Origin: Mycobacterium aquaticum | Lineage (GTDB): Bacteria > Actinomycetota > Actinomycetes > Mycobacteriales > Mycobacteriaceae | Assembly (NCBI RefSeq): GCF_002086485.1 | Contig: NZ_MVHF01000069.1 | Location: 1-33,219, forward strand | Reading direction: 5' to 3' | DNA length: 33,219 nt | Shown: in pieces, positions 1 to 7,964 of the stretch | Numbering within the stretch: position 1 is the first letter of the stretch | How the letters are laid out: the number at the start of each line of letters is the position of its first letter | Made by a program: the position numbers and the translations under genes | The notes under the pieces: model-generated | What the model was told of the DNA's origin: nothing | What the model saw: the letters and a program-made list of their open reading frames with translations, nothing else | The model's database searches: none

Positions 1-139
1 CGCGACCCCTGCACCCGAAATCCCATCGAACAACACCGCCCAAAAATCAGGTGTTGCAGCGACCACTTGACTCTGAGACGAGATCTTTGTCCCTGGTGTG
101 AATCTCGGTGCGGAAAGACTCACGGAGCGATCCGTGACG
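1..139. other. Left edge, no confident gene
   Basis: No convincing coding region could be assigned. One plus-strand frame is open from the edge and stops near position 70 (about 22 codons, ending in A-A-T-T). It could be the 3' tail of a gene lying to the left, but it is too short to recognise. The rest holds the terminator-like hairpin listed separately. Confidence 0.4.
120..137 (-). terminator. Hairpin after the folD-DUF3017 operon
   Basis: TCACGGA and TCCGTGA form a perfect 7-bp stem around a 4-nt loop, two bases beyond the stop codon of the DUF3017 gene. Read on the minus strand it is followed by a short T-containing run (GTCTTTCC). It is probably the transcription terminator of the operon. 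The U-tract is weak, as is common in mycobacteria. Confidence 0.5.
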
Positions 140-433
140 CTAGCTCGTACCCAACGGGTCGATGGTCCACGCGATGTAGAGCACCGCCGCACTGACTGTG
201 GCAGTGGTGACGAAATCGATCGCCCGGGTGCGCACCACAAGCAGACCGGCCCGGTCGTCGGTCAGCGTCAGCCGCAACGCCGCTGCCACCCCGACACCGA
301 TGCCGATGACCAGCGCGCCACGGCGCCAGTAACCCGCCACGACCAAGGCGAACGCCGCGATGAAGATCAGCCCGACCACGAGGATCGGCCACTGCCCGGC
401 GAACACCTTGCGGACGAATTCCCGGGCGGTCAC
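140..433 (-). CDS. DUF3017 family small membrane protein (Rv3355c-like)
   Basis: This 97-residue integral membrane protein of unknown function has three hydrophobic stretches at about 16-34, 37-53 and 72-90, which fill most of the chain. A short basic N-terminus (TAREFVRK) suggests the N-terminus is cytoplasmic. I chose the GTG at 433 because it overlaps the folD stop in a GTGA arrangement. A longer upstream reading would run deep into folD. Tight coupling downstream of folD matches the Rv3356c-Rv3355c pair of M. tuberculosis, so the two are probably translated from one mRNA. No catalytic or binding motif is visible and no role in folate metabolism can be inferred from sequence alone. Confidence 0.85.
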   Translation of the reverse strand: MTAREFVRKVFAGQWPILVVGLIFIAAFALVVAGYWRRGALVIGIGVGVAAALRLTLTDDRAGLLVVRTRAIDFVTTATVSAAVLYIAWTIDPLGTS

Positions 434-1281
434 GCCAGTTTCGACTCTTCGAGCTCGACAACGTTGGTCAGCAGGAACGCCCGGGTCAGCGGCCCGACAC
501 CGCCGGGATTCGGCGATACATGCCCCGCGACCTCCCAAACGTCGGGAGCCACGTCACCGGTCAGCTTGTCGTTCACCCGGCTCACGCCGACGTCGACGAC
601 GGCCGCACCCGGCTTGACCATGTCCGCGGTCAGCAGGTGTGGCACACCGACCGCGGCGATGATGATGTCGGCTTGCCGGGTCAGGCTGGGGAGATCGCGA
701 GTTCCGGTGTGGCACAACGTCACCGTGGCGTTCTCCGACCGGCGCGTGAGCAGCAGGCCCATCGGCCGGCCGACCGTCACACCGCGGCCCATCACCACTA
801 CATGGGCACCGGCGATCGGCACGTCGAACCGGCGCAGCAGGTGCACGATGCCGCGCGGCGTGCAGGGCAGCGGTGCCTCTTTGCCGAGCACCAGCCGGCC
901 CAGGTTGGTCGGGTGCAGCCCGTCGGCGTCCTTCATCGGATCGATGCGCTCGAGCGCGGCGTTCTCGTCGAGATGCTTGGGCAAGGGCAGCTGCACGATG
1001 TAACCCGTGCAGTCCGGATTGGCGTTGAGTTCGTCGATGGTCGCGTCCAACTCGGCCTGCGAGATGTCCGCGGGCAGGTCGCGGCGGATGGAGTTGATGC
1101 CGACCTTCGCGCAGTCGGCATGCTTGCCGCGCACATAGGCCTGCGATCCGGGATCGTCACCGACCAGCACGGTGCCCAGACCGGGCGTGCGGCCCGCCGC
1201 GGTCAACTTCGCTACGCGTTCCTTGAGATCGGTGAAGATCTCGTCGCGCGTGGCCTTACCATCCAGCGTTATCGCACCCAC
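430..1281 (-). CDS. folD: Methylenetetrahydrofolate dehydrogenase / cyclohydrolase FolD
   Basis: This bifunctional cytosolic enzyme interconverts 5,10-methylene-THF, 5,10-methenyl-THF (NADP-dependent dehydrogenase) and 10-formyl-THF (cyclohydrolase), supplying one-carbon units for purines and formyl-Met. The 283-residue length is normal. Visible hallmarks are the YxxxK catalytic pair (Y49, K53), Q97 in the QLPLP loop, D120 in DADGLHPTN, PCTPRGI at about 139-145 and the nucleotide-binding GRGVTVGRP at about 165-173. The start is the GTG at 1281 (protein begins with the expected GAITLDGKATRDE), although the frame stays open 67 codons further upstream. There is no Shine-Dalgarno site, and CAGAAT lies 6 nt upstream, so the mRNA is probably leaderless. 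It is divergent from the oxidoreductase gene across 37 bp and co-transcribed with the DUF3017 gene. Confidence 0.97.
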   Translation of the reverse strand: MGAITLDGKATRDEIFTDLKERVAKLTAAGRTPGLGTVLVGDDPGSQAYVRGKHADCAKVGINSIRRDLPADISQAELDATIDELNANPDCTGYIVQLPLPKHLDENAALERIDPMKDADGLHPTNLGRLVLGKEAPLPCTPRGIVHLLRRFDVPIAGAHVVVMGRGVTVGRPMGLLLTRRSENATVTLCHTGTRDLPSLTRQADIIIAAVGVPHLLTADMVKPGAAVVDVGVSRVNDKLTGDVAPDVWEVAGHVSPNPGGVGPLTRAFLLTNVVELEESKLA

Positions 1282-1318
1282 CCTGTCATTCTGACAGGCC
1301 GCATGGCAGGCTCCCGCT
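1282..1318. promoter_or_regulatory. Divergent folD / oxidoreductase promoter with perfect inverted repeat
   Basis: The whole 37-bp gap between the two start codons. It contains CCTGTCA-TTC-TGACAGG (1282-1298), a perfect 7-bp inverted repeat with a 3-bp spacer. Candidate -10 hexamers lie 6 nt before each start: CAGAAT on the minus strand (1293-1288) for folD and CAGGCT (1307-1312) for the oxidoreductase. The repeat covers the folD -10 and the expected upstream promoter region of the plus-strand gene, so a bound protein could control both. The hexamer assignments are inference. Confidence 0.55.
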
Positions 1319-2530
1319 ATGCACAGTTCTGCGGATGTGTTCAGTGAGGCCAAGTTGGGCCCCGTGACGTTGCGCAACCGCGTCATCAAGGCCGCCACAT
1401 TCGAAGCGTCGACACCGGATGCCCTGGTCACCGACGACCTCATCAAGTACCACCGATTGCCCGCCGCCGGCGGGGTCGGCATGACGACCGTGGCCTACTG
1501 CGCCGTCTCCCCCGGCGGCCGCACCGACGGTTGGCAGATCTGGATGCGTCCCGAAGCGGTACCCGGGCTGATCAAGCTCACCGAGACGATCCACGGCGAG
1601 GGCGCGGCGATCAGCGCCCAGATCGGGCACGCGGGCCCGGTGGCCAACGCGCGTACCAACAAGGCCCCGGCGCTGGCTCCCGTCCGGTTCTTCAACCCGC
1701 TGTCCATGCGGTTCGCCCGCAAGGCCACCGTCGACGACATCCGCGACGTGATGGAGGCGCACGCCAACGCCGCCCGGCTGGCCATCGACGCCGGCTTCGA
1801 CGCGGTCGAGGTGCACCTCGGACACAACTACCTGGCCAGCTCGTTCCTCAGCCCGCTGATAAACCGCCGCGCCGACGAGTTCGGCGGATCGCTGGAGAAC
1901 CGGGCCAAGGTGGCACGCGGCGTGGTGCGGGCAGTGCGCGACGCCGTCGACAAACACGGCGACCGCCGGATCGCGGTGACCGCCAAGCTCAACATGAGCG
2001 ACGGGGTGCGCGGCGGCATCACCTGCGAGGAGTCACTGCAGACCGCCAAATGGCTCGAGGAGGACGGCGGACTGGACGCCATCGAGCTGACTGCGGGCAG
2101 CTCCCTGGTCAATCCGATGTACCTGTTCCGCGGTGGCGCGCCGGTCAAGGAGTTCGCGGCCAACTTCAAACCGCCGATCAGCTGGGGCATCCGGATGAGC
2201 GGCCACAAGTTCTTCCGCGAGTACCCCTACCGCGAGGCCTACCTGCTGCGCGAGGCCAAGCTGTTCCGCGCCGAACTCAAGCTGCCGCTGATCCTGCTGG
2301 GCGGTATCACCAACCGCAACACCATGGATCTCGCGATGGCCGAGGGCTTCGACTTCGTCGCCATGGGCCGCGCGTTGCTCGCCGAACCCGACCTGATCAA
2401 CCGCATCAAGGACGAGGACAGCGCGGGGTCGGTCACCTCGTTGTGCACGCACTGCAACCAGTGCATGCCGACGATTTACCGCCACACCCACTGTGTCGTC
2501 ACCGGAGCACCGGATTCTCTGTCAATCTGA
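1319..2530 (+). CDS. NADH:flavin oxidoreductase, Old Yellow Enzyme family (Rv3359-like)
   Basis: This 403-residue FMN-binding (beta/alpha)8-barrel oxidoreductase presumably uses NAD(P)H to reduce an activated alkene or similar substrate, which is unknown. Family features seen are the N-terminal G-P-x-T-L-R-N-R, QIGHAG (about 101-106), the active-site HLGHNYL (166-172) followed by FLSPLINRRADEFGG, and the C-terminal phosphate-binding segment FVAMGRALLAEPDL (about 346-359). The C-terminus carries clustered cysteines (C376, C379, C382, C392) reminiscent of the 4Fe-4S site of 2,4-dienoyl-CoA reductase-type members, but the chain ends there and lacks their C-terminal flavin domain. The ATG at 1319 has no Shine-Dalgarno site, and CAGGCT 6 nt upstream suggests a leaderless start. 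The next gene follows after 5 bp. Confidence 0.9.
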   Translation: MHSSADVFSEAKLGPVTLRNRVIKAATFEASTPDALVTDDLIKYHRLPAAGGVGMTTVAYCAVSPGGRTDGWQIWMRPEAVPGLIKLTETIHGEGAAISAQIGHAGPVANARTNKAPALAPVRFFNPLSMRFARKATVDDIRDVMEAHANAARLAIDAGFDAVEVHLGHNYLASSFLSPLINRRADEFGGSLENRAKVARGVVRAVRDAVDKHGDRRIAVTAKLNMSDGVRGGITCEESLQTAKWLEEDGGLDAIELTAGSSLVNPMYLFRGGAPVKEFAANFKPPISWGIRMSGHKFFREYPYREAYLLREAKLFRAELKLPLILLGGITNRNTMDLAMAEGFDFVAMGRALLAEPDLINRIKDEDSAGSVTSLCTHCNQCMPTIYRHTHCVVTGAPDSLSI

Positions 2531-2535
2531 GAGGT

Positions 2536-3450
2536 ATGCGGGAGACCGCTGACGACGCCATGGTGACCTACCGCTACGTGCGGGTCGGTCTGATCGCGCT
2601 CGTGGTGTTCTTGTTGGTGTCGCTGGTGCTGACGGCCGCTCGGACATGTCTGCAGGGTTCGATCAGTGCGTTCTTCTTCACCCGCACCCACGCCGTGTTC
2701 GTGGCGGCGCTCTGCGCCATCGGTATGTGCCTGATCGCCTACCAGGGCAGCCGCAACGCCGAGGATTCGCTGTTGAACTTCTCCGGTTTCATGGCGTTCG
2801 TCGTGGCGCTGATCCCGACCGGCACCGACGGGGTGTGCAAGCCCTGGCTGCCGTCCGTCGCCGATCCACTCGGCGGCGTCGCCAACAACATCACCGCGCT
2901 GTTCGTGGCCGCGGCCGCCGGTATCGCGCTGTATCTGTCGTTGAGCAGGTGGCGGCCACCGCAGCCGGAGCCCACCGCAGAAGACGACGAGTGCGTGACC
3001 GCCGCGGCGCTGTGGAAGTGGTTGGCCAAGGCCTTGCTGAAGACCGAGTCATGGTTGCCCAAGGCGTTGTTCGCGATCACCGTGATCGGCGCCTTGGCAT
3101 TGTTCTCGGACTGGTTCATGGCGCGGGCGCACGCGTTCGCCGCGGTCGGCATGTTCCTGGCCATCACCCTGGTCGCGGTCTATCACGCGTGTTACGCCCG
3201 GGCCGCGGGCCGCCATCAGCGGGCCCGGTTCTACGCCGTGATCGCGGTGCTGATGCTGGCCACCGTGGTCCTTGCCGTGGTGCTGCTCGTCAAGCATGTC
3301 CAGTTCGGCCTGCTGTTGGTCGAATTGCTCCTGATGGGCGAGTTCGCCCTGTTCTGGGCGGTGCAGACGTGGGACGTGTGGGAGCCGCGCGACAAGTACC
3401 CGCCCGCGGCGGTGCCTGCGCTCGCCAATGCGCCTCAGCCTGCCCGGTAA
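2536..3450 (+). CDS. Eight-helix integral membrane protein, unknown function
   Basis: The 304-residue protein has about eight transmembrane segments, at roughly 17-35, 51-69, 79-94, 116-137, 174-191, 199-216, 231-252 and 256-277. A charged loop at about 138-175 splits it into two four-helix halves. The third segment (FSGFMAFVVALIPT) resembles the pattern of DUF998/Frag1-type membrane proteins, but I cannot assign the family. Two starts compete. ATG 2536 lies 5 bp after the oxidoreductase stop with GAGAGG too close to act normally. ATG 2560 begins MVTYRYVRVG just before helix 1. It is probably co-transcribed with the oxidoreductase. Its last 16 bp overlap the convergent beta-propeller gene. 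Confidence 0.8.
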   Translation: MRETADDAMVTYRYVRVGLIALVVFLLVSLVLTAARTCLQGSISAFFFTRTHAVFVAALCAIGMCLIAYQGSRNAEDSLLNFSGFMAFVVALIPTGTDGVCKPWLPSVADPLGGVANNITALFVAAAAGIALYLSLSRWRPPQPEPTAEDDECVTAAALWKWLAKALLKTESWLPKALFAITVIGALALFSDWFMARAHAFAAVGMFLAITLVAVYHACYARAAGRHQRARFYAVIAVLMLATVVLAVVLLVKHVQFGLLLVELLLMGEFALFWAVQTWDVWEPRDKYPPAAVPALANAPQPAR

Positions 3451-5207
3451 CCGTCGATCAGCAGGTTCTGTCCTTCGCGCCGCAATACGAGCACGGCGCC
3501 GGGAACCGGGATCATGCCCTCGACCGCGGCTGCGGGCACCGCCCAACCCGACTCCGCGCACGTCGCGGTGTCGTAAGTGCGCAGCGCTGGTTGGATGCCG
3601 CGGTCGGCGACGACGAAGCTGTGCGGGAAGACCACATAGGACAGCCCGGCGCCGCGACCGGGGACCCGGTTGGTCAGCCCGCTGACTGTCCCGTTGACGG
3701 TGCAGCGTGGCGTGCCGTCGGCACCGAACAGGGTCATCTGCCGGTCGGAGACGACGAAGTCGTCGCCGGGCCCGGGAGATGGTTGCGGGTAGCCGCGCTC
3801 GGGAAGCGCGGTGACCGTCTTCTGCACGACGTTCGCGTACGACGGCGCAGCGGGCGCCCCGAAGCCGGCGAACTGCAGGAACACCCCGACGGCGTTGGCC
3901 GCCGCGGCGATGACATCGAGCGGTCGGGCCTGCGGATCCTGTGGGGGTGCCGCGTGCAGAACCACCGTGTCCCACTGGGTCACCCCACTGGCGGGGTCGA
4001 CTGCGGCGAGCCGGATGTCGACGCCGGAGGCCGACGCGCATCGGGTCACCGACACCATCCACGAGCGGGTGTCGGCATCGATCTCCCCGTCGACGCACTC
4101 CGCGGGGTTCGGGTCCGACACCGTCCACGCCGGCTTACCGGTGCGGGTGTCGAAGCGGGTCCACGACACCGCATCTCGGGAGATCAGGTAAGGCACGTCG
4201 CGGTCGGCGGCGTGCCCGACGGCTTCGAGCATCCGGGCGTCGGTCGTGGTCCACAGCCGCGCCCCGGTGACGGCGTCGAGGCCCACCAGGGCCCGGCCGA
4301 GGGACACCACGACCGTGGCTCCATTATCGAAGACCGACATGCCGTCGGCCGCGACGTCGCTCTGACCGGTCCGGGCGTAGTGCCAGCGCTCGGTGCCGTC
4401 GGCGCCGTATGCCGTCACTCGCCGGTTGGCGAACACGACGAATCCGGCTCCCGCAGCGGCGATCTGGTAGTGCCCCGGTTTGCCGCCGAGCGCCCCGGGG
4501 GCCTCGGCGTCGAACGTGCCTGCAACCGTGACACCGAAGCTGCGCGTGCCCAGTTCCGACGGCAGTGCGGGCACGTCGGTCGCTGCCGCCGTGGCGCCGT
4601 CGACGAAGCGATCGTCGTCGCCTGCGCGCAGTGCGCCCACGGTCACCGCCGCGCCGGCGATCACGGCAATCACCACCCCGATCACGACCAGTCGCACACT
4701 GTCGCGGCCCAGCCGGGCAAACGCTGTGGTGGCCAGCAGCGTGGCGATCGCGCCGGCCAGGCACAACAGCCACGCCGCCACGCCCGCGGGCAGTGCCGGC
4801 GACACCGGATATGCCTGAGTCAAGGTGCGGTAGAACGCCGGGATGCCCTGGCTGAAATACGCGAAGAACGCCAGCACAGCCAGGGTCACCAGGACAATGG
4901 GTATGCCTGGCAAATCTCTCCCGTCCCGCCCGCGCTGCCAGACGGTGACCATCGAGGCGATCAGCAGCAGCGTGATGACGGTCACCGCCAGCGGTATGCG
5001 GCTCGGCAGATCCGCACCCCAGCGGTGTAGACCACCGATGAACCACGCATCGAGGCCGAGTGGGCGCTGAGGGCCCAACCGGCTCCACCACCCCAGGGCG
5101 ACAGCGCATGCCAGCAACCCCAGCGCCACGCCGGCACACACCGTCACCGCCGGCCGCAGCACGGCACGAATTCGTTCAGTCGCCTGATCCCGGGCCATGC
5201 GGGCCAT
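3435..5207 (-). CDS. Membrane-anchored PQQ-like beta-propeller protein
   Basis: In this 590-residue protein about five N-terminal transmembrane helices (roughly 15-38, 72-90, 100-120, 140-160 and 171-194) precede a C-terminal domain of about 390 residues. That domain has repeated blades of the PQQ-enzyme/WD-like type: VTAYGADGTERWHY, LVGLDAVTGARLWTT, FDTRTGKPAWTV and LAAVDPASGVTQWDT. An odd number of helices with a basic N-terminus would place the propeller outside the membrane. The blades look structural. No dehydrogenase active site was recognised, so a quinoprotein enzyme role is not supported. Starts at 5207 (MARMARDQ) or 5198 (MARDQ) are both possible. It is divergent from the FHA-ABC exporter gene across about 68 bp and overlaps the convergent membrane-protein gene by 16 bp. 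Function unknown; scaffold or ligand sensing is speculative. Confidence 0.85.
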   Translation of the reverse strand: MARMARDQATERIRAVLRPAVTVCAGVALGLLACAVALGWWSRLGPQRPLGLDAWFIGGLHRWGADLPSRIPLAVTVITLLLIASMVTVWQRGRDGRDLPGIPIVLVTLAVLAFFAYFSQGIPAFYRTLTQAYPVSPALPAGVAAWLLCLAGAIATLLATTAFARLGRDSVRLVVIGVVIAVIAGAAVTVGALRAGDDDRFVDGATAAATDVPALPSELGTRSFGVTVAGTFDAEAPGALGGKPGHYQIAAAGAGFVVFANRRVTAYGADGTERWHYARTGQSDVAADGMSVFDNGATVVVSLGRALVGLDAVTGARLWTTTDARMLEAVGHAADRDVPYLISRDAVSWTRFDTRTGKPAWTVSDPNPAECVDGEIDADTRSWMVSVTRCASASGVDIRLAAVDPASGVTQWDTVVLHAAPPQDPQARPLDVIAAAANAVGVFLQFAGFGAPAAPSYANVVQKTVTALPERGYPQPSPGPGDDFVVSDRQMTLFGADGTPRCTVNGTVSGLTNRVPGRGAGLSYVVFPHSFVVADRGIQPALRTYDTATCAESGWAVPAAAVEGMIPVPGAVLVLRREGQNLLIDGYRAG

Positions 5208-5261
5208 CGTCACACATGCCGCCACACGATCGTGGCGCGGCAATTAACGCGGCCGGACGGT

Positions 5262-5275
5262 TAGAGTTGGTCCCG
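5262..5275 (+). promoter_or_regulatory. Candidate -10 for the FHA-ABC exporter
   Basis: TAGAGT (5262-5267) matches the TANNNT core and lies 8 nt before the ATG at 5276. No Shine-Dalgarno sequence is present, so transcription probably starts at or just before the start codon. A 10-bp perfect palindrome CACGATCGTG (5225-5234) sits upstream in the same divergent gap and could be an operator, but palindromes of this length are weak evidence. Confidence 0.4.
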
Positions 5276-7942
5276 ATGAGCCGACCAGCCCCACCCGCGC
5301 TGACCGTTCGGTACGACGGGTCGACCCGTACCTTCGCCGCAGGCAACGATGTCGTCATCGGCCGCGACCTGCGCGCCGACGTTCGCATAGCCCACCCGCT
5401 GATCTCGCGTGCCCATCTGGTGCTGCGGTTCGACCAGGGCCGGTGGGTCGCGATCGACAACGGCAGCCTCAACGGCATGTACGTCAACGGCCGCCGGGTG
5501 CCCTCGGTGGACATCCAGGACGGCCAGGTCATCAACATCGGCAACCCGGACGGCCCGCAGCTCAGCTTCGAGGTCGGCCACCACCAGGGCAACGTGGGCC
5601 GCACGCCGACGGTCGCGGTGCCCATCGCGACGCGGCAGTCCGGCAGCTGGCCCACGCAAGCGCCGACGGGCGGCGGCTGGCAGCAGCCGCACACGCAACC
5701 CCCGGCCGGCGGGCAGCGGCCGGGTTATCCGTCGGGCCCGCAGCAGCGTTATCCCACCGGTACGCAGTCCGGCTTCTCCAGCGGGCCGCAGGCGGGCTAC
5801 CCGAGCGGCCCGCAGACCGGGCATCCGAACGGTCCTCACACCGGTTATCCCAGCTCACCGCAGTCGTACTCGCCACCGCCGCGGCCCGCGAGCCCTCCGT
5901 CGGCGCAGGCCCCGACCACCATGGGACCCGCTGCGTCGGCACCTCGGGGCGGTAATGAGCCGATCGCCAACAAGGCGACCAGCATGCTCAAGATCCTGCG
6001 GCCGGGCCGCGGGCCCGAGCCGGCCACGGGTGCGGTGAAGATCGGTCGCGCCACCGACAACGACATCGTGATTCCCGACGTGCTGGCGTCCCGCCATCAC
6101 GCCACCCTGCTCCCGATGCCCGGCGGCACCCAGATCCGCGACGAGCGCAGCATCAACGGCACGTTCGTCAACGGCGCCCGGGTGGACTCGGCGATCCTGC
6201 ACGACGGTGACGTGGTCACCATCGGCAACGTCGACCTGACCTACACCGGCGGAACGCTGGTGCGGCGCAGCGAGACCGAGGCCGACACCCGCACCGGCGG
6301 GTTGGAGGTCCGTGCCCTCACGTGGACCATCGAGGGCAACAAGACTCTGCTGGACAACATCTCGCTGGACGCGCGGCCCGGCACGCTGACGGCCGTGATC
6401 GGCCCGTCCGGTGCGGGCAAGTCGACCTTTGCCAAGCAGGTCGCGGGCCTGACCCATCCGACCAGCGGCACCATCACGTTCGAGGGTCACGACGTCCACG
6501 CCGAGTACGCCTCGCTGCGCTCCCGTATCGGCATGGTGCCGCAGGACGACGTGGTGCACGGTCAGCTCACCGTGCGGCAAGCCCTGATGTACGCCGCCGA
6601 GCTGCGGCTGCCGCCTGACACCACCAAGGCCGACCGCGAACAGGTCGTCATGCAGGTGCTCGAAGAGCTGGAGATGACCAAGCATCTCGACACCCGCGTC
6701 GACAAGCTCTCGGGCGGTCAGCGCAAACGCGCGTCGGTGGCCCTCGAGCTGCTCACCGGCCCGTCCCTGCTGATCCTCGACGAGCCCACCTCGGGCCTGG
6801 ACCCCGCGCTGGACCGGCAGGTCATGACCATGCTGCGGCAGCTGGCCGACGCAGGCCGTGTGGTGCTCGTCGTCACCCACTCGCTGACCTATCTCGACGT
6901 GTGCGATCAGGTGCTGCTGTTGGCTCCCGGCGGCAAGACCGCGTTCTGCGGGCCGCCCAGCGAGATCGGCACCGAGCTGGGCACCACCAACTGGGCCGAC
7001 ATCTTCAGCACGGTCGCAGGCGACCCCGAAGCGGCCAAGCAGCGGTACCTGGCCATCCACGGTCCGCCCCCGCAGCGGCCACCCGCGGACAAACCGGCCA
7101 ACCTCGGCGAGCCCGTCCACACCAGCCTGCTGCGCCAGTTCTCCACCATCGCGCGCCGCCAGATGCGGTTGATCGTCTCCGACCGCGGCTACTTCGTCTT
7201 CCTCGCGTTGCTGCCGTTCATCATGGGCGTGCTGTCCCTGTCGGTTCCCGGTGAGACGGGCTTCGGGCCGCCGAATCCGGCCAGCGACGCGCCGAACCAG
7301 CCCGGGCAGGTGCTGGTGCTGCTCAACGTCGGCGCCATCTTCATGGGCACCGCGTTGACCGTGCGCGACCTGATCGGTGAACGCGCGATCTTCCTGCGTG
7401 AGCAGGCCGTCGGCCTGTCCACGTCGGCGTATCTGTTGGCCAAGATCTGTGTGTACAGCGTCTTCGCGGTGATCCAGGCGGGCATCGTCACCGCCATCAC
7501 GATCATCGGTGTCGGCGCGCCCACCCAGGGCGCCAACGTGCTCGGCAACGCGTCTTTCGAACTGTTCGTCGGCATGGCCGCATGTACGGTCTGCGCCGCC
7601 ACGGTCGGCCTGGCGCTCTCGTCGATGGCCAAGACCAGCGAGCAGATCATGCCGCTGCTGGTGGTCGCGGTCATGAGCCAGCTGGTGTTCTCGGGCGGCA
7701 TGATCCCCGTGACGGGCCGCGCCGGTCTGGATCAGTTGTCGTGGATCACCCCGGCACGGTGGGGTTTCGCGACGACGGCATCGACCGTGGGACTCACCGA
7801 TCTGGTGAAGCCGCCGATCATGCCCGACGACTCACTGTGGAAGCACACGGCAGGCGCGTGGCTGTTCAACATGGCCATGCTCGCCGGGCTGTCGGTGTTC
7901 TACATCGGCTTCGTGCGATGGAAGATCCGCCTCAAGGGCTGA
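5276..7942 (+). CDS. FHA-domain ABC transporter, fused ATPase and permease (Rv1747-like)
   Basis: This 888-residue half-transporter of the ABC-2/ABCG type has the NBD before the membrane domain. An FHA domain at about 10-100 (GRDLRADVRIAH, SRAHL, NGMYVNG) precedes a Pro/Gly/Ser/Gln linker at about 105-225. A second FHA domain follows at about 235-325 (IGRATDNDIVIPD, SRHHA, NGTFVNG). The ATPase has Walker A GPSGAGKST (376-384), signature LSGGQ (478-482), Walker B ending D502-E503 and switch H535. Transmembrane helices occupy about 637-885. In M. tuberculosis Rv1747 the linker is phosphorylated by PknF and bound by the FHA domains, and export of cell-envelope lipid has been proposed. Here candidate phospho-acceptors are TPTVAVP (about 110-116) and APTTMGP (about 212-218). 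No kinase gene is adjacent. Start: ATG 5276, MSRPAPPALTVRYDG. Confidence 0.95.
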   Translation: MSRPAPPALTVRYDGSTRTFAAGNDVVIGRDLRADVRIAHPLISRAHLVLRFDQGRWVAIDNGSLNGMYVNGRRVPSVDIQDGQVINIGNPDGPQLSFEVGHHQGNVGRTPTVAVPIATRQSGSWPTQAPTGGGWQQPHTQPPAGGQRPGYPSGPQQRYPTGTQSGFSSGPQAGYPSGPQTGHPNGPHTGYPSSPQSYSPPPRPASPPSAQAPTTMGPAASAPRGGNEPIANKATSMLKILRPGRGPEPATGAVKIGRATDNDIVIPDVLASRHHATLLPMPGGTQIRDERSINGTFVNGARVDSAILHDGDVVTIGNVDLTYTGGTLVRRSETEADTRTGGLEVRALTWTIEGNKTLLDNISLDARPGTLTAVIGPSGAGKSTFAKQVAGLTHPTSGTITFEGHDVHAEYASLRSRIGMVPQDDVVHGQLTVRQALMYAAELRLPPDTTKADREQVVMQVLEELEMTKHLDTRVDKLSGGQRKRASVALELLTGPSLLILDEPTSGLDPALDRQVMTMLRQLADAGRVVLVVTHSLTYLDVCDQVLLLAPGGKTAFCGPPSEIGTELGTTNWADIFSTVAGDPEAAKQRYLAIHGPPPQRPPADKPANLGEPVHTSLLRQFSTIARRQMRLIVSDRGYFVFLALLPFIMGVLSLSVPGETGFGPPNPASDAPNQPGQVLVLLNVGAIFMGTALTVRDLIGERAIFLREQAVGLSTSAYLLAKICVYSVFAVIQAGIVTAITIIGVGAPTQGANVLGNASFELFVGMAACTVCAATVGLALSSMAKTSEQIMPLLVVAVMSQLVFSGGMIPVTGRAGLDQLSWITPARWGFATTASTVGLTDLVKPPIMPDDSLWKHTAGAWLFNMAMLAGLSVFYIGFVRWKIRLKG
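5723..5866 (+). repeat. Six 24-bp coding repeats in the FHA linker
   Basis: Residues 150-197 of the FHA-ABC exporter form six consecutive octapeptides with exact 8-residue spacing: GYPSGPQ-, RYPTGTQ-, GFSSGPQ-, GYPSGPQ-, GHPNGPH- and GYPSSPQ-. The DNA period is therefore 24 bp with degenerate copies. The repeat lies between the two FHA domains in a low-complexity linker and may vary in copy number between strains. Confidence 0.8.
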
Positions 7943-7945
7943 GTT

Positions 7946-7963
7946 TTTTCGCGCGAGCGAAAA
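7946..7963. terminator. Bidirectional hairpin between the FHA exporter and mfpA
   Basis: TTTTCGC-GCGA-GCGAAAA is a 7-bp perfect stem with a 4-nt loop filling the 22-bp gap between two convergent stop codons. It can fold on either transcript, so it probably terminates both. The T and A runs are in the stem itself, not in a trailing tract. Confidence 0.55.
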
Positions 7964-7964
7964 G

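Noticed and set aside
1..70. Possible 3' end of a gene entering from the left
   Set aside because: Twenty-two codons without recognisable sequence; cannot be distinguished from a chance open frame.
1282..1318. A relJK-type toxin-antitoxin pair expected from H37Rv order
   Set aside because: Only 37 bp separate folD and the oxidoreductase, so no genes fit; noted as an absence.
3435..5207. Quinoprotein (PQQ-dependent) dehydrogenase
   Set aside because: Blade motifs are present, but no catalytic or PQQ-ligand signature was recognised and the membrane topology suits a non-enzymatic propeller.
5723..5866. CRISPR or mobile repeat
   Set aside because: The 24-bp repeats are in frame, degenerate and contiguous within a protein linker, with no spacers.
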